DNA from: Lysobacter arvi
GTDB lineage: Bacteria > Pseudomonadota > Gammaproteobacteria > Xanthomonadales > Xanthomonadaceae
Direction: 5' to 3'
Length of the DNA: 64,000 bases
Assembly (NCBI GenBank): GCA_031216755.1
Contig: JARUHG010000005.1
Coordinates: 248,001 to 312,000, forward strand
In this document: positions 1-9,798 of the stretch, in pieces
Layout: each line of letters opens with the position of its first letter
Position numbering within the stretch: the first letter of the stretch is position 1
Made by a program: the position numbers and the translations under genes
Notes under the pieces: model-generated
The model's input: only the letters and a program-made list of their open reading frames with translations
Databases searched by the model: none
What the model was told of the DNA's origin: nothing

Positions 1-41
1 CGAGCGGGGCTTCGTGGTGACACATCAGCGGTGTTGCCGCG

Positions 42-1898
<1,857 letters not shown>

Positions 1899-1930
1899 GT
1901 GCTGCGCCACCGCGCTAATGGGAAGGGACG

Positions 1931-1946
1931 GGAACGTTCCAGTATA
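1931..1946 (-). promoter_or_regulatory. Candidate rpoD promoter -10 with adjacent palindrome
   Basis: On the minus strand TATACT (1946-1941) matches a sigma-70 -10 element about 45 bases upstream of the rpoD start. No good -35 hexamer is visible 16-18 bases further up. Immediately downstream of the -10 is the perfect 10-base palindrome GGAACGTTCC (1931-1940), which would sit around the transcription start and could be an operator. The promoter call rests on one hexamer only. Confidence 0.4.
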
Positions 1947-1972
1947 TCAGGCCGGACCGGTCGGGTTGGCCA

Positions 1973-2413
1973 TCAGGACCGCAGGAGGAAGGTGACCGGG
2001 CCATCGTTGACCAGGCTGATCACCATATGGGCACCGAACCGGCCCGTTTCCACCCCCCCGGCGTGCTTTTGCCTGCAGATGCCGACCAGTCTGCTGAACA
2101 GCGGTTCAGCCGCCTCCGGCGCCGCGGCCGTGCTGAAGCCCGGACGCATCCCGCTGCGCGTGTCCGCGGCGAGGGTGAACTGACTCACCAGCAGCAACCC
2201 GCCGCCGGTGTCGGCCAGGCCCAGGTTCATCCGGCCTCCCTCGTCGGCGAATACACGGTATCCGAGCAGCCGGTCGGCCATCCGCGCGACCTGCGCCTCG
2301 CCGTCGCCGGGTTCCACTCCCACCAGCGCGAGCAGCCCCGGGCCGATCGCCCCCACGATCTCGTCGTCCACCCGGACGCTGGCTTCGGTCACGCGCTGGA
2401 TCAGGGCGAGCAT
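1973..2413 (-). CDS. dtd: D-aminoacyl-tRNA deacylase
   Basis: Dtd hydrolyses D-amino acids mischarged onto tRNA and also Gly-tRNA(Ala), as a cytoplasmic proofreading step. The 146-residue product is the usual family length. It carries both signature motifs: SQFTLAADT around residues 77-85 and the Gly-cisPro motif in NDGPVTF near the C-terminus. The ATG at 2413 begins MLALIQRVTEASV, the normal N-terminus. A much longer upstream reading frame exists but is antisense to the acyltransferase gene. The gene is divergent from the acyltransferase at 2507 and lies 74 bases upstream of rpoD on the same strand. Confidence 0.95.
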   Translation of the reverse strand: MLALIQRVTEASVRVDDEIVGAIGPGLLALVGVEPGDGEAQVARMADRLLGYRVFADEGGRMNLGLADTGGGLLLVSQFTLAADTRSGMRPGFSTAAAPEAAEPLFSRLVGICRQKHAGGVETGRFGAHMVISLVNDGPVTFLLRS

Positions 2414-2506
2414 GGCATCGGATGCGATCGGAACGGGCGCCCGATGCTGTGGGCACGGGCGCGACGGGTCAACCGGCGCGCGCGAGGGCGCCGTTAGACT
2501 GAACGG

Positions 2507-3439
2507 ATGACCCGTCTCGCCGCACGCCTGCTGTACGTCCTCGCCGCCCTGATCGGCCGCCTGCCTTGGCCCGTGCTCCTTCGCCTGGGCGATGCGCTGG
2601 CGGCCTGGTGGCGCTGGCGCGACGTGCGCGAAAGCCGCGTCGCCCGCATCAATGTCGAACTCGCCTACCCCGACCTGCTGCCCGCCGAGCGTACCGCCCT
2701 GCACGCGGCGATCCTGCGCACGACCGCGCGCCAGGTGCTGGAAACCATCCGCCTGTGGACCCGTCCGCACGCCGAGAACCTCCGGCTGCTGCGCGAGCAG
2801 CACGGCACGGCGCTGATGGACGAAGCGATCGCGTCCGGCCGCGGCGTCATCATCGCCGCGCCCCACCACGGCAACTGGGAGCTGTTGAACCAGTGGCTGG
2901 CATGGCGTACGCCGCTGGCGATCCTCTACCGCCCGCCGGAGTCGAAGGTCGTCGAGCACTTCCTCAACCTCGTGCGCGCCGACCACGAGCAGCCCGGCGA
3001 AGACGAACGCGTGACCCAGGTGCGCGCGGAAGGTCCGGCGATCCGGCAGTTGTTCAAGCGCCTCAACGACGGCGGCGTGGTCGGCATCCTGCCCGACCAG
3101 CAGCCCAAGGCCGGCGACGGCGAGTTCGCGCCGTTCTTCGGCGTGCAGGCGCTGACGATGACGCTGCTCGGGCGGCTGGCCTCGCGCACCGGCGCGACCG
3201 TGCTGTTCGCCTGGTGCGAGCGCGTGGACACGCATGCCGGGCATCCGGGCTTCGCGCTGCACCTGCATCCCGCGCCCGCGGCGGTGTCCGATCCGGACCC
3301 GAAGGTCGCCGTCGCCGCGCTCAACGCCGCGGTGGAGGCCATCGCGCGTCGCGATCCGGCGCAATACCAGTGGACCTACAAACGCTATACGCTCAGGCCG
3401 TCGGGTTCGGGGGAAGCGAACCCGTACTGGAACCGCTGA
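2507..3439 (+). CDS. Lipid A biosynthesis lauroyl/myristoyl-type acyltransferase (LpxL/HtrB family)
   Basis: This is predicted to add a secondary acyl chain to lipid A at the inner face of the cytoplasmic membrane. The 310-residue protein has a hydrophobic N-terminal anchor (about residues 5-22). The family HX4(D/E) catalytic motif is in HHGNWE near residue 122, and GILPDQQPK and the following FFG form the later family blocks. The length fits LpxL/LpxM (about 300-320). The sequence alone does not say which acyl position or chain length is used. It is followed after 37 bases by the PH-domain pair, possibly in the same transcript, and lies 2 kb before a polysaccharide locus. Confidence 0.88.
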   Translation: MTRLAARLLYVLAALIGRLPWPVLLRLGDALAAWWRWRDVRESRVARINVELAYPDLLPAERTALHAAILRTTARQVLETIRLWTRPHAENLRLLREQHGTALMDEAIASGRGVIIAAPHHGNWELLNQWLAWRTPLAILYRPPESKVVEHFLNLVRADHEQPGEDERVTQVRAEGPAIRQLFKRLNDGGVVGILPDQQPKAGDGEFAPFFGVQALTMTLLGRLASRTGATVLFAWCERVDTHAGHPGFALHLHPAPAAVSDPDPKVAVAALNAAVEAIARRDPAQYQWTYKRYTLRPSGSGEANPYWNR

Positions 3440-3476
3440 CGGCGCGCGCCGTCGCGAACGCCGACTGGAGCGAACG

Positions 3477-3980
3477 ATGGCCGACCACGATGAAGCCGCC
3501 GCGGCGGCGGCGCCCGCCGATTGGCAGCCGCTGCCCGACCGTGCGCGCCTGCCGTGCATGCTCACGCCGATGCTGCCGCTCGCGCTGCCGGGGCTCGTCG
3601 GCGGCTTCGTGCTGGCCGGCGTGTCCGGCTTCTGGTTCGCGCCGCCGGTGCTCGCGCTCGCGGGGCTGGCGATCGGCGCATGGGTCGGCCTCAAACACCA
3701 TCGCCACACCTACTGGCGGCTGGATGCCGACGGCCTGGCCGTGCGGCGGGGCCGGCTGTGGCAGCGCGAAACCCGCGTGCCGGCCTCGCGCGTGCAGCAC
3801 CTGGACCTCAAGCGCGGGCCGCTCCAGCGGCATCGCGGGCTCGCCACGCTGGTGGTGCACACCGCCGGGACGCGCCACAGCGCCGTGACCGTCCCGCACC
3901 TGGACGCCGGCGACGCCGAGCGCCTGCGCGACCTGCTCGCGCGCCCGGTCGAAGCCGACGACGCCGATGACGACGCCTGA
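3477..3980 (+). CDS. PH-domain membrane protein (DUF304/YdbS-like)
   Basis: This small membrane protein of 167 residues has two hydrophobic segments (about residues 35-53 and 57-75) followed by a bacterial PH (DUF304) domain. That domain begins at YWRLDADGLAVRRGRLW and contains the characteristic R-V-x-x-L-D turn (ASRVQHLDL). The family usually comes as a short/long pair (YdbS/YdbT), and this gene overlaps the long partner by 14 bases. The molecular function is not established in general; pairs of this type are thought to act on the envelope. The ATG at 3477 follows a GGAGCGA-type ribosome-binding stretch. Confidence 0.85.
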   Translation: MADHDEAAAAAAPADWQPLPDRARLPCMLTPMLPLALPGLVGGFVLAGVSGFWFAPPVLALAGLAIGAWVGLKHHRHTYWRLDADGLAVRRGRLWQRETRVPASRVQHLDLKRGPLQRHRGLATLVVHTAGTRHSAVTVPHLDAGDAERLRDLLARPVEADDADDDA

Positions 3981-5478
3981 GACCGGCTCGCCGCTGCCCG
4001 ACACCACGCCGGACGCGGCTGTCGCGGCCGAGCGCCGGCTGCACCCGATGTCGTGGCTGTTCGTGCTGCTCCAGCAGCTCAAGCAGTTCATCCTGCCGCT
4101 GATCGTGCTGCTCATGTTCGGCCGCGGCGACCGCAACGAACTGTGGCCGCTGATCGGCGTCGCCGCGCTGGTCGTGCTCTCGCTGTGGCAGTACTTCACC
4201 TACCGCTACGGCGTGGCCGGCGACCGCCTGGTGATCCGCAGCGGCCTCTTCGAACGCAGCCTGCGCGTGATTCCGTTCGCGCGCATCCACAACGTCGCGC
4301 TCCAGCAATCGGCGTTGCATCGCGTGTTCGGCGTGGCCGAAGTGCGGCTGGAATCGGCCGGCGGCAGCAAGCCCGAAGCGCAGATGCGCGTGCTCCGGCT
4401 CGACGACGCGCTCGCGCTGGAAGCCCTCGTGCGCCATCGCGGCGCAACGGACTCGGCGATCGCCAACGAAACCGAATCGGCCACGCTGCTGGCGCTGTCG
4501 TTCGGCGACGTGGTGCGGCTGGGGCTGGTGTCCAACCGCGGGCTGGTCGTCGTGGCCGCAGCGTTCGCGACCCTCGTGCAGATCAGCCAGCGCACGGTCC
4601 TGGATGCCTTCCGTTCGGTGGGCACGTGGCTGTTCGGCTTCGCTGGCGAACACCAGTTCGGCCTGCTGCATTACGCGATCTCCGCGCTGGCGCTGGTGGT
4701 GTTCGCGATCGCGGTGCTGCGCGGATTCTCGATCCTGCTCGCGTTGCTGCAGTACCACGGCTTTCGTCTCAGCCAGACCGGGCGCCGGCTGACCGTCGAA
4801 CGCGGCCTGCTCGCGCGCTGGCGCACCAGCGCGTCGCGCCGTCGCATCCAGGCGTGGACGCTGCGCGAGGGCACGCTGCATCGACTGCTCAAACGCCGCA
4901 GCCTCGAGGTCGACACCGCCGTCGCCGAGGACCAACAGCAGCAGCGCGCGTTGCGCGAACTGGCGCCGATCGCCACGCCCGCCGCGTGCGATGCGCTGAT
5001 CGAACACCTGCTGCCACGCGCGGGCTGGACGCAGCTCCAGTGGCGCCCGCTGCCCCCGTCGAACTGGTGGCGGCTCGTGTTGCCGGTCGTGGCGCCGGTG
5101 TGCGCGATCGCGATCGCCGCCTGGTGGCGCCTGGGCCCGTGGGGCCTGCTCGTGCTCGCGTGGCTGCCGTGGGCGGCGTTCGTCGCGTATCGGCGTGCGC
5201 AACGCATGGCGTATGCGACCAACGCCGTGGTGATCGCCGTACGCGAGGGCTGGTGGACGCGCCACTGGCGATTCGCCGAGCTGGACAAGCTGCAGGCGTT
5301 GCAGCTCACCCGCTCGCCGCTGGATCGACGCTGCGGAACGGCCACGCTGCACCTGGATACCGCCGGCAGCGGCGCCGTGGCGCCGCCGCTGCGCGTGCGG
5401 TTCCTGCCGCACCAGGACGCGCTGGCGCTCTACGCATCGCTGTCGCGAACGCTCGCGCGACGGCCATTACGCTGGTGA
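3967..5478 (+). CDS. PH-domain membrane protein (DUF304/YdbT-like)
   Basis: This is the longer partner of the DUF304 pair, 503 residues. It contains several repeated PH/DUF304 units, each following paired membrane segments. The first runs from about residue 75 (YFTYRYGVAGDRLVIRSGLF, with ARIHNVALQQS), the second from about residue 260 (FRLSQTGRRLTVERGLL), and a third from about residue 415. That architecture is typical of YdbT. The start ATG lies inside the end of the preceding gene (14-base overlap), which suggests translational coupling and a joint complex. No enzyme motif is seen, and the biochemical role is unknown. Confidence 0.85.
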   Translation: MTTPETGSPLPDTTPDAAVAAERRLHPMSWLFVLLQQLKQFILPLIVLLMFGRGDRNELWPLIGVAALVVLSLWQYFTYRYGVAGDRLVIRSGLFERSLRVIPFARIHNVALQQSALHRVFGVAEVRLESAGGSKPEAQMRVLRLDDALALEALVRHRGATDSAIANETESATLLALSFGDVVRLGLVSNRGLVVVAAAFATLVQISQRTVLDAFRSVGTWLFGFAGEHQFGLLHYAISALALVVFAIAVLRGFSILLALLQYHGFRLSQTGRRLTVERGLLARWRTSASRRRIQAWTLREGTLHRLLKRRSLEVDTAVAEDQQQQRALRELAPIATPAACDALIEHLLPRAGWTQLQWRPLPPSNWWRLVLPVVAPVCAIAIAAWWRLGPWGLLVLAWLPWAAFVAYRRAQRMAYATNAVVIAVREGWWTRHWRFAELDKLQALQLTRSPLDRRCGTATLHLDTAGSGAVAPPLRVRFLPHQDALALYASLSRTLARRPLRW

Positions 5479-5491
5479 TCCGGCAGGCGAA

Positions 5492-6547
5492 TCAGCCCGG
5501 CAACAATTCGCGCATCGCCTTCCACGAACGCCAGAACCGTCGCCATGGCCGCGCATTGCGGCGGCGCTGCGGGCGGTGCGATCCGTCGATCAGCGATTCC
5601 ACGGCGTCGAGCACGCGCGCGGCCGCGCGGCCGTCGCGCGAAGGATGCAGCGCATCGGCATACGCCCTTGCCGATTCGCGCCGCGCCTCGGGCGCGATCA
5701 ACGCGCCCTCGAGTGCCGCGTCGATGCCCTCCGGCCCGGACACGTCATGCATGAACGGCTGGGGTTTGCGATGACGCACCGTCACCACGGGCTTGCCGAG
5801 CAGCGCCATTTCTTCCGCGACGGACGTGGTGTCGCACACCAGCGCATCGGCCGCGTGGAGCATGTCGATCAGATGCTCGGCGTCGAGGTAGACCGCGTTC
5901 GGCCCGGCCAGGGCGCGATACGCCCGGATGCGTTCCGGCGGCGACATCGGATGCAGCGTGAGCAGCCAGTAGCGGTCGCCGCGCGCCACCAGGCGCGACA
6001 TCTCGGCGAGGCCGTCGTCCGCGCAGCTGATCGGTGCGTTGAAGGTGGACGCGAACATCGCGACCGGTCGCCCCGCCGCGGCGGCGCGCAGCGCGCGGGA
6101 TTCAACGGAGACGTCGCCGAACAGCGGGTCCAGCTTCGGCCAGCCGGTCTCGACGACGACGAAATCCCCGCGCTCCTGCGCCTGCGCCTGCATCGGCCCG
6201 GTGGTCGCCGGACCGTGCGTGCAGTACAGGTCGAACAGGCCTTGCACGCGATGCTGGCCCTGCGCGGGATCGCGCTTGTGCAGGTTCAGGCCGTGGAACA
6301 GCTGCACCTGCCAGCCGGGAAAAAACGGCGGGATGCGATTGACCGTCGCGAACACCGCCTGCGGCGCGAACGCTTTCAACGCGCGACGGCTCGCGATGCG
6401 CGGCTCGTCCGGTGCGAGGCGTGCCGCCATGGCGTCGCTGGCAACCCAGGCCACCTCGTGTCCGCGCACGAGCGCTTCGTGCGCGAGCGGGCGAAGGATC
6501 GGCAACGAATACGGCTCCGACGCCAGCAGGACCAGACGGTGCGGCAC
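5492..6547 (-). CDS. CDP-glycerol glycerophosphotransferase-like envelope polymer protein (copy 1)
   Basis: The 351-residue protein starts at a GTG (VPHRLVLLASEPYSLPIL). It resembles the CDP-glycerol:glycerophosphotransferase/capsule transferase superfamily. FHGLN appears near residue 85, LFDLYCTHGPAT near 105, and the diagnostic ETGWPKLDPLF near residue 135, with LLTLHPMSPPE and CDTTSVAEEMALLGKPVV further along. The last two are the typical nucleotide-sugar-binding C-terminal blocks. It is a clear paralogue of the gene immediately upstream, whose stop is 2 bases from this start. The likely role is transfer of a glycerophosphate-like or sugar unit onto an envelope polysaccharide; the donor is not determinable. 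Confidence 0.72.
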   Translation of the reverse strand: MPHRLVLLASEPYSLPILRPLAHEALVRGHEVAWVASDAMAARLAPDEPRIASRRALKAFAPQAVFATVNRIPPFFPGWQVQLFHGLNLHKRDPAQGQHRVQGLFDLYCTHGPATTGPMQAQAQERGDFVVVETGWPKLDPLFGDVSVESRALRAAAAGRPVAMFASTFNAPISCADDGLAEMSRLVARGDRYWLLTLHPMSPPERIRAYRALAGPNAVYLDAEHLIDMLHAADALVCDTTSVAEEMALLGKPVVTVRHRKPQPFMHDVSGPEGIDAALEGALIAPEARRESARAYADALHPSRDGRAAARVLDAVESLIDGSHRPQRRRNARPWRRFWRSWKAMRELLPG

Positions 6548-6549
6548 GA

Positions 6550-7602
6550 TCAGCCCAGGCCCCAGTAGCCCATGCGTTGCCGGATCTGCAGCGCGCGCAG
6601 TCGCGCCGCCCACGGCTTCGCGTGCAGGACGCCCAGTTGTCCGTCGAGCAGCGCCTGCGTCGCGTCGATCACGCGTTCGGACGATCGCCCGTCGCGATAC
6701 GGATGGATCGCATCGGCATACGCCGCCAATGCCGCCTTGAGCGCGTCGTCCGGCGCGAAGGCGCGCGCCAGCATGTCCGACAGCCGCGCCGGGTCGTCGA
6801 AGTCGAGCATATGCGGCTTCGGCGCACGGTTGCGGAAGGTCACCACGGGCTTGCGCTGCACGACGAACTCCGACACGACCGACGTCGTGTCGGCGAGCAG
6901 CACGTCGGCGGCGCGCTGCGCGGTGACGAGTTGTTCGGTCTCGAAGAACGCGGCATCCGGGCCGGCCAGCGCGCGGTAGCGCTCGAACAGTTCGGGCGCG
7001 CACTTGGGATGCAGCGTGAGCAGCCAGTAGCGATCGCCGCGCGCGACCTCCCGCGCGATGCCGTCGAACAGATGCGGCGCGGCGCTGAGGCGCTCGGTGA
7101 AAGTGGAGGCGAACATCACCACCGGACGGCCGCCGGCCGGCGCGCGCATCGCCGCAGCCGCGCCCGCGTCGTCGCGAAACAGCGGATCGAGCTTCGGCCA
7201 TCCGGTTTCCACGACGGCGAAATGCCCTGCGCGCGCGGCCAGTTCGCGGAACGGCGCGGTGGTCGCCGGGCCCTGCGTGCAGTAGAGGTCGAACAGGCCA
7301 CGCACGCGGAAATGCCCGCGCTCGTCGGAGCGCTTCTCCACGTTGAAGCCATGGAACAGCTGGACCTTGGCGCCGGACACGAACGTCGGCACCCAGTTGG
7401 CCGCGCTGAACACCGCGCGCGGCTTCAATGCGACCGCCTCGCGCATCCCCACCGGGCGCACCGGCGCGGGCAGGCGCGCCCCGCTCGCGCCGTCGACGAA
7501 CCACGCATGCACCGCGTGCCCACGGGCGTGCAGCGCCTGCGCCAGCGGTTGCAGGATCGGCAAGGCGTAGCGCTCGGTGGCGAACAGCAGGTAATCGGCC
7601 AT
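6550..7602 (-). CDS. CDP-glycerol glycerophosphotransferase-like envelope polymer protein (copy 2)
   Basis: The 350-residue protein is the upstream member of a tandem pair. It shares with copy 1 the blocks LFHGFN, RGLFDLYCTQGPATT, VVETGWPKLDPLF, RGDRYWLLTLHPK, ADTTSVVSEF and DAIHPYRDGR, roughly half identical by eye over the length. The start ATG at 7602 overlaps the TGA of the upstream glycosyltransferase by one base (TGATG), so translation is probably coupled. Both copies keep the same conserved blocks, which argues for two active enzymes with different acceptors rather than decay of one. Confidence 0.72.
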   Translation of the reverse strand: MADYLLFATERYALPILQPLAQALHARGHAVHAWFVDGASGARLPAPVRPVGMREAVALKPRAVFSAANWVPTFVSGAKVQLFHGFNVEKRSDERGHFRVRGLFDLYCTQGPATTAPFRELAARAGHFAVVETGWPKLDPLFRDDAGAAAAMRAPAGGRPVVMFASTFTERLSAAPHLFDGIAREVARGDRYWLLTLHPKCAPELFERYRALAGPDAAFFETEQLVTAQRAADVLLADTTSVVSEFVVQRKPVVTFRNRAPKPHMLDFDDPARLSDMLARAFAPDDALKAALAAYADAIHPYRDGRSSERVIDATQALLDGQLGVLHAKPWAARLRALQIRQRMGYWGLG

Positions 7603-8654
7603 CAGCGGTCCGGTGGTGGAATCGTGGGCGACGCGGGATGTCGCCAGGGGATTATCGCGTCGGCCGCCCCCAGCCGGCCACCGCGGTGCGCAGGCGACAG
7701 GGCGTCGAACGCCGCGCGAAGCCGCATTCGGAACGCGCGATCGTTGTCCACGTAGCGTGCACGCGCCTGTTCGCCCAGTCGCGCGCACGTCGCCTCGTCC
7801 ATCGCCAGCGCCTGCGTCACGGCCTGCTCGAGCGCTTCGACCGACACGTGATGGCGCACGTCCAGGCCGAGGCGCTCGCCCGGCCGGCTCGGCAGCAGCA
7901 GCCCGCAGGCAGGCGTGATCAGTTCGTTCATCGGCGCCGCGTCGGTGGCGAGCACCACCGCTTCCACGCTCATGGCTTCGGCGATGTAGTGGCCGAATCC
8001 CTCGGCTTCCGACGGACACAGGTGGAACCGGTGGGCGTTCTGCAGCCGGCGCAGTTCGGCATCGCCGAGATGGCCCACGCGGTGGTCGACGTTCGCCGCG
8101 GCGTTCCGCACGCGCGCCTTGCGCGCGCACTGCACGACGGTCAGTCGCGGCCATTCCGGGTGACGGTCCCAGGCGTCCAGCACGACCCGGGTGCCCTTGG
8201 CCGAACTGCGTCCGGCCAGATGGAAGAACGCACGTTCGCGCGGCACGGCGCGATCGAGCCGATCCTCGCTGGTGAAGCCGGTGTAGGTGGTCGCGCAGCC
8301 CAGCCGCTGGAAGAGCTCGACCGCATGCCACGACTTGCACAGCACCCGATCGAAGCGCGGCAGCAGGGGCTCCCACGAGGGGCGGAACCATTCCGGATTG
8401 GGCATGAGCAGGTTGCGGCGCGCGGCCGCCAGCGTGCTCTCGTAGATGCGTTCGACGGACAGTTGCGCATCGATCGGCCCGCACAGCCGCGCGTGCAGGC
8501 CCATGCGCCATTGCGCCAGCCGGTTCCGCACCCGGCCGTTGCCCATCCCGACGGTCCACACGTCGTGGTCGTGCCGCAGCACGTCCGCGAGCAGACGCAG
8601 ATCGCGACTCAGGCCAGCGCCGTTGTCGCGGGTGATCACGCGAAGCTTCCCCAA
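7602..8654 (-). CDS. Glycosyltransferase, GT-B fold (GT4-like)
   Basis: The 350-residue protein has a GT4-type C-terminal half with FHLCPSEAEGFGHYIAEAMS. This is the E-x7-E nucleotide-sugar motif, and it is followed by a loop around TDAAPMNELI. The N-terminal half includes RVLCKSWHAVELFQRLG, a typical acceptor-domain helix. I chose the TTG at 8654 because a GGGAGG ribosome-binding sequence lies 5-6 bases upstream and it yields MGKLRVITRDNGAGLSRD, a sensible GT-B N-terminus. The frame is open further upstream but is antisense there to the divergent GT2 gene. It is first in a three-gene minus-strand run with the two glycerophosphotransferase-like genes. Confidence 0.8.
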   Translation of the reverse strand: MGKLRVITRDNGAGLSRDLRLLADVLRHDHDVWTVGMGNGRVRNRLAQWRMGLHARLCGPIDAQLSVERIYESTLAAARRNLLMPNPEWFRPSWEPLLPRFDRVLCKSWHAVELFQRLGCATTYTGFTSEDRLDRAVPRERAFFHLAGRSSAKGTRVVLDAWDRHPEWPRLTVVQCARKARVRNAAANVDHRVGHLGDAELRRLQNAHRFHLCPSEAEGFGHYIAEAMSVEAVVLATDAAPMNELITPACGLLLPSRPGERLGLDVRHHVSVEALEQAVTQALAMDEATCARLGEQARARYVDNDRAFRMRLRAAFDALSPAHRGGRLGAADAIIPWRHPASPTIPPPDR

Positions 8655-8801
8655 GCTCGCCTCCCAGCGCTCGTCCGGGCCATTCGAACGCCGGCCCGGT
8701 TCCCTTCCCCTCCGCCATTCTGCGTGGATCGCCTGCCCTTGCAAGCGGCCGCGGTTACGCCAGATGCGGACCGTGAAGGCGCTCACGACTTGTGGCGGGC
8801 G

Positions 8802-9689
8802 ATGGCCGGCTGCACGATGACGCCTCTGGAACCCGGAACGCCCGCCATCGCCGCTTCGCCCGCCCCCGCAGACACACGCCGCGACGCGCCCGCGCTGTCG
8901 GGCTGCATCATCGCGTTCAACGAAGCCGACCGTATCGCCGACTGCATCGCCTCGCTGGCGTTCTGCGACGAGGTCGTCGTCGTCGATTCGCACTCCACCG
9001 ATGCGACCGCGCGGATCGCGGCGGACCTGGGCGCACGCGTGATCCAGCGGCCGTTCGACGGCTTCCGCAGCCAGAAGCAGTTCGCCATCGAACAGGCCGC
9101 GCACGACTGGGTCCTGTGCCTGGACGCCGACGAGCGCGTCGGCGAGGCCCTGCGCACGTCGATCGAAGCCGAACGCGCGCGGGGTTTCGAAGACGCCGCC
9201 GGCTACCGCTTCGCGCGCCTGAGCGAGTATTTCGGCAAGTTCCTCCGCCACGGCAACGCGTACCCGGACCGCGTGCTGCGCCTGTTCGATCGGCGCCGCG
9301 GCGGCTGGCGCGGCAAGCGCGAGGTGCACGAGGCGGCCAGCGTCGACGGGCCCGTCCGCACGCTCTCCGGCGACCTCATCCACTACCCGTACCGCTCGCT
9401 CGAAGCGCAACTGCAGAAAACGCAACGTTACGCGCGCATGATGGCCGAGCACGATTTCGCGCGCGGGAAGCGGGCGACCCTGGGCAAGCTGATCCTGTCG
9501 CCGGCATGGCGGTTCTGGCGCGGGTACCTGTTCCGGGGCGGCTTCCTCGATGGCTGGCACGGCCTCGTCTACGCCTACGTGCGCGCAAACTACGTACGGC
9601 AGAAGACCATCATGTTGTGGCTGCTGCAGAACGGCCGCGCAATTGAAAGCCCGAAAGAGTCGCAGCCCGGTCGCCACGTAAAGGACTGA
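8802..9689 (+). CDS. Glycosyltransferase family 2, WaaE/KdtX-like
   Basis: This GT-A enzyme has about 295 residues. The N-terminal nucleotide-binding block is SGCIIAFNEADRIADCIASL, followed by DEVVVVDSHSTDATARIA and the metal-binding CLDADERVG. The C-terminal half (RLFDRRRGGWRGKREVHE, then a hydrophobic amphipathic region) resembles LPS-core beta-glucosyltransferases of the WaaE type. The ATG at 8802 is taken; a second in-frame ATG at 8817 (MTPLEPG) is equally possible and neither has a strong ribosome-binding site. It is divergent from the GT4 gene, with a 147-base spacer between the two starts. Confidence 0.85.
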   Translation: MAGCTMTPLEPGTPAIAASPAPADTRRDAPALSGCIIAFNEADRIADCIASLAFCDEVVVVDSHSTDATARIAADLGARVIQRPFDGFRSQKQFAIEQAAHDWVLCLDADERVGEALRTSIEAERARGFEDAAGYRFARLSEYFGKFLRHGNAYPDRVLRLFDRRRGGWRGKREVHEAASVDGPVRTLSGDLIHYPYRSLEAQLQKTQRYARMMAEHDFARGKRATLGKLILSPAWRFWRGYLFRGGFLDGWHGLVYAYVRANYVRQKTIMLWLLQNGRAIESPKESQPGRHVKD

Positions 9690-9798
9690 CTTCGGGTCGG
9701 CGTCGAAGGATAGTACGGGCGCTTGTCGGCGCTCGATCCGAGCCCTTCGTCCTTTCCTCTCCTTCGGCCCGCATCGGGCGGCACGACTACCGTGTTGC

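Noticed and set aside
5492-7504. 670-codon minus-strand frame as one long protein
   Set aside because: Only the final 351 residues show family similarity; the upstream part is out of frame with the paralogue gene on the same strand and is a shadow. The GTG at 6547 fits the gene boundary.
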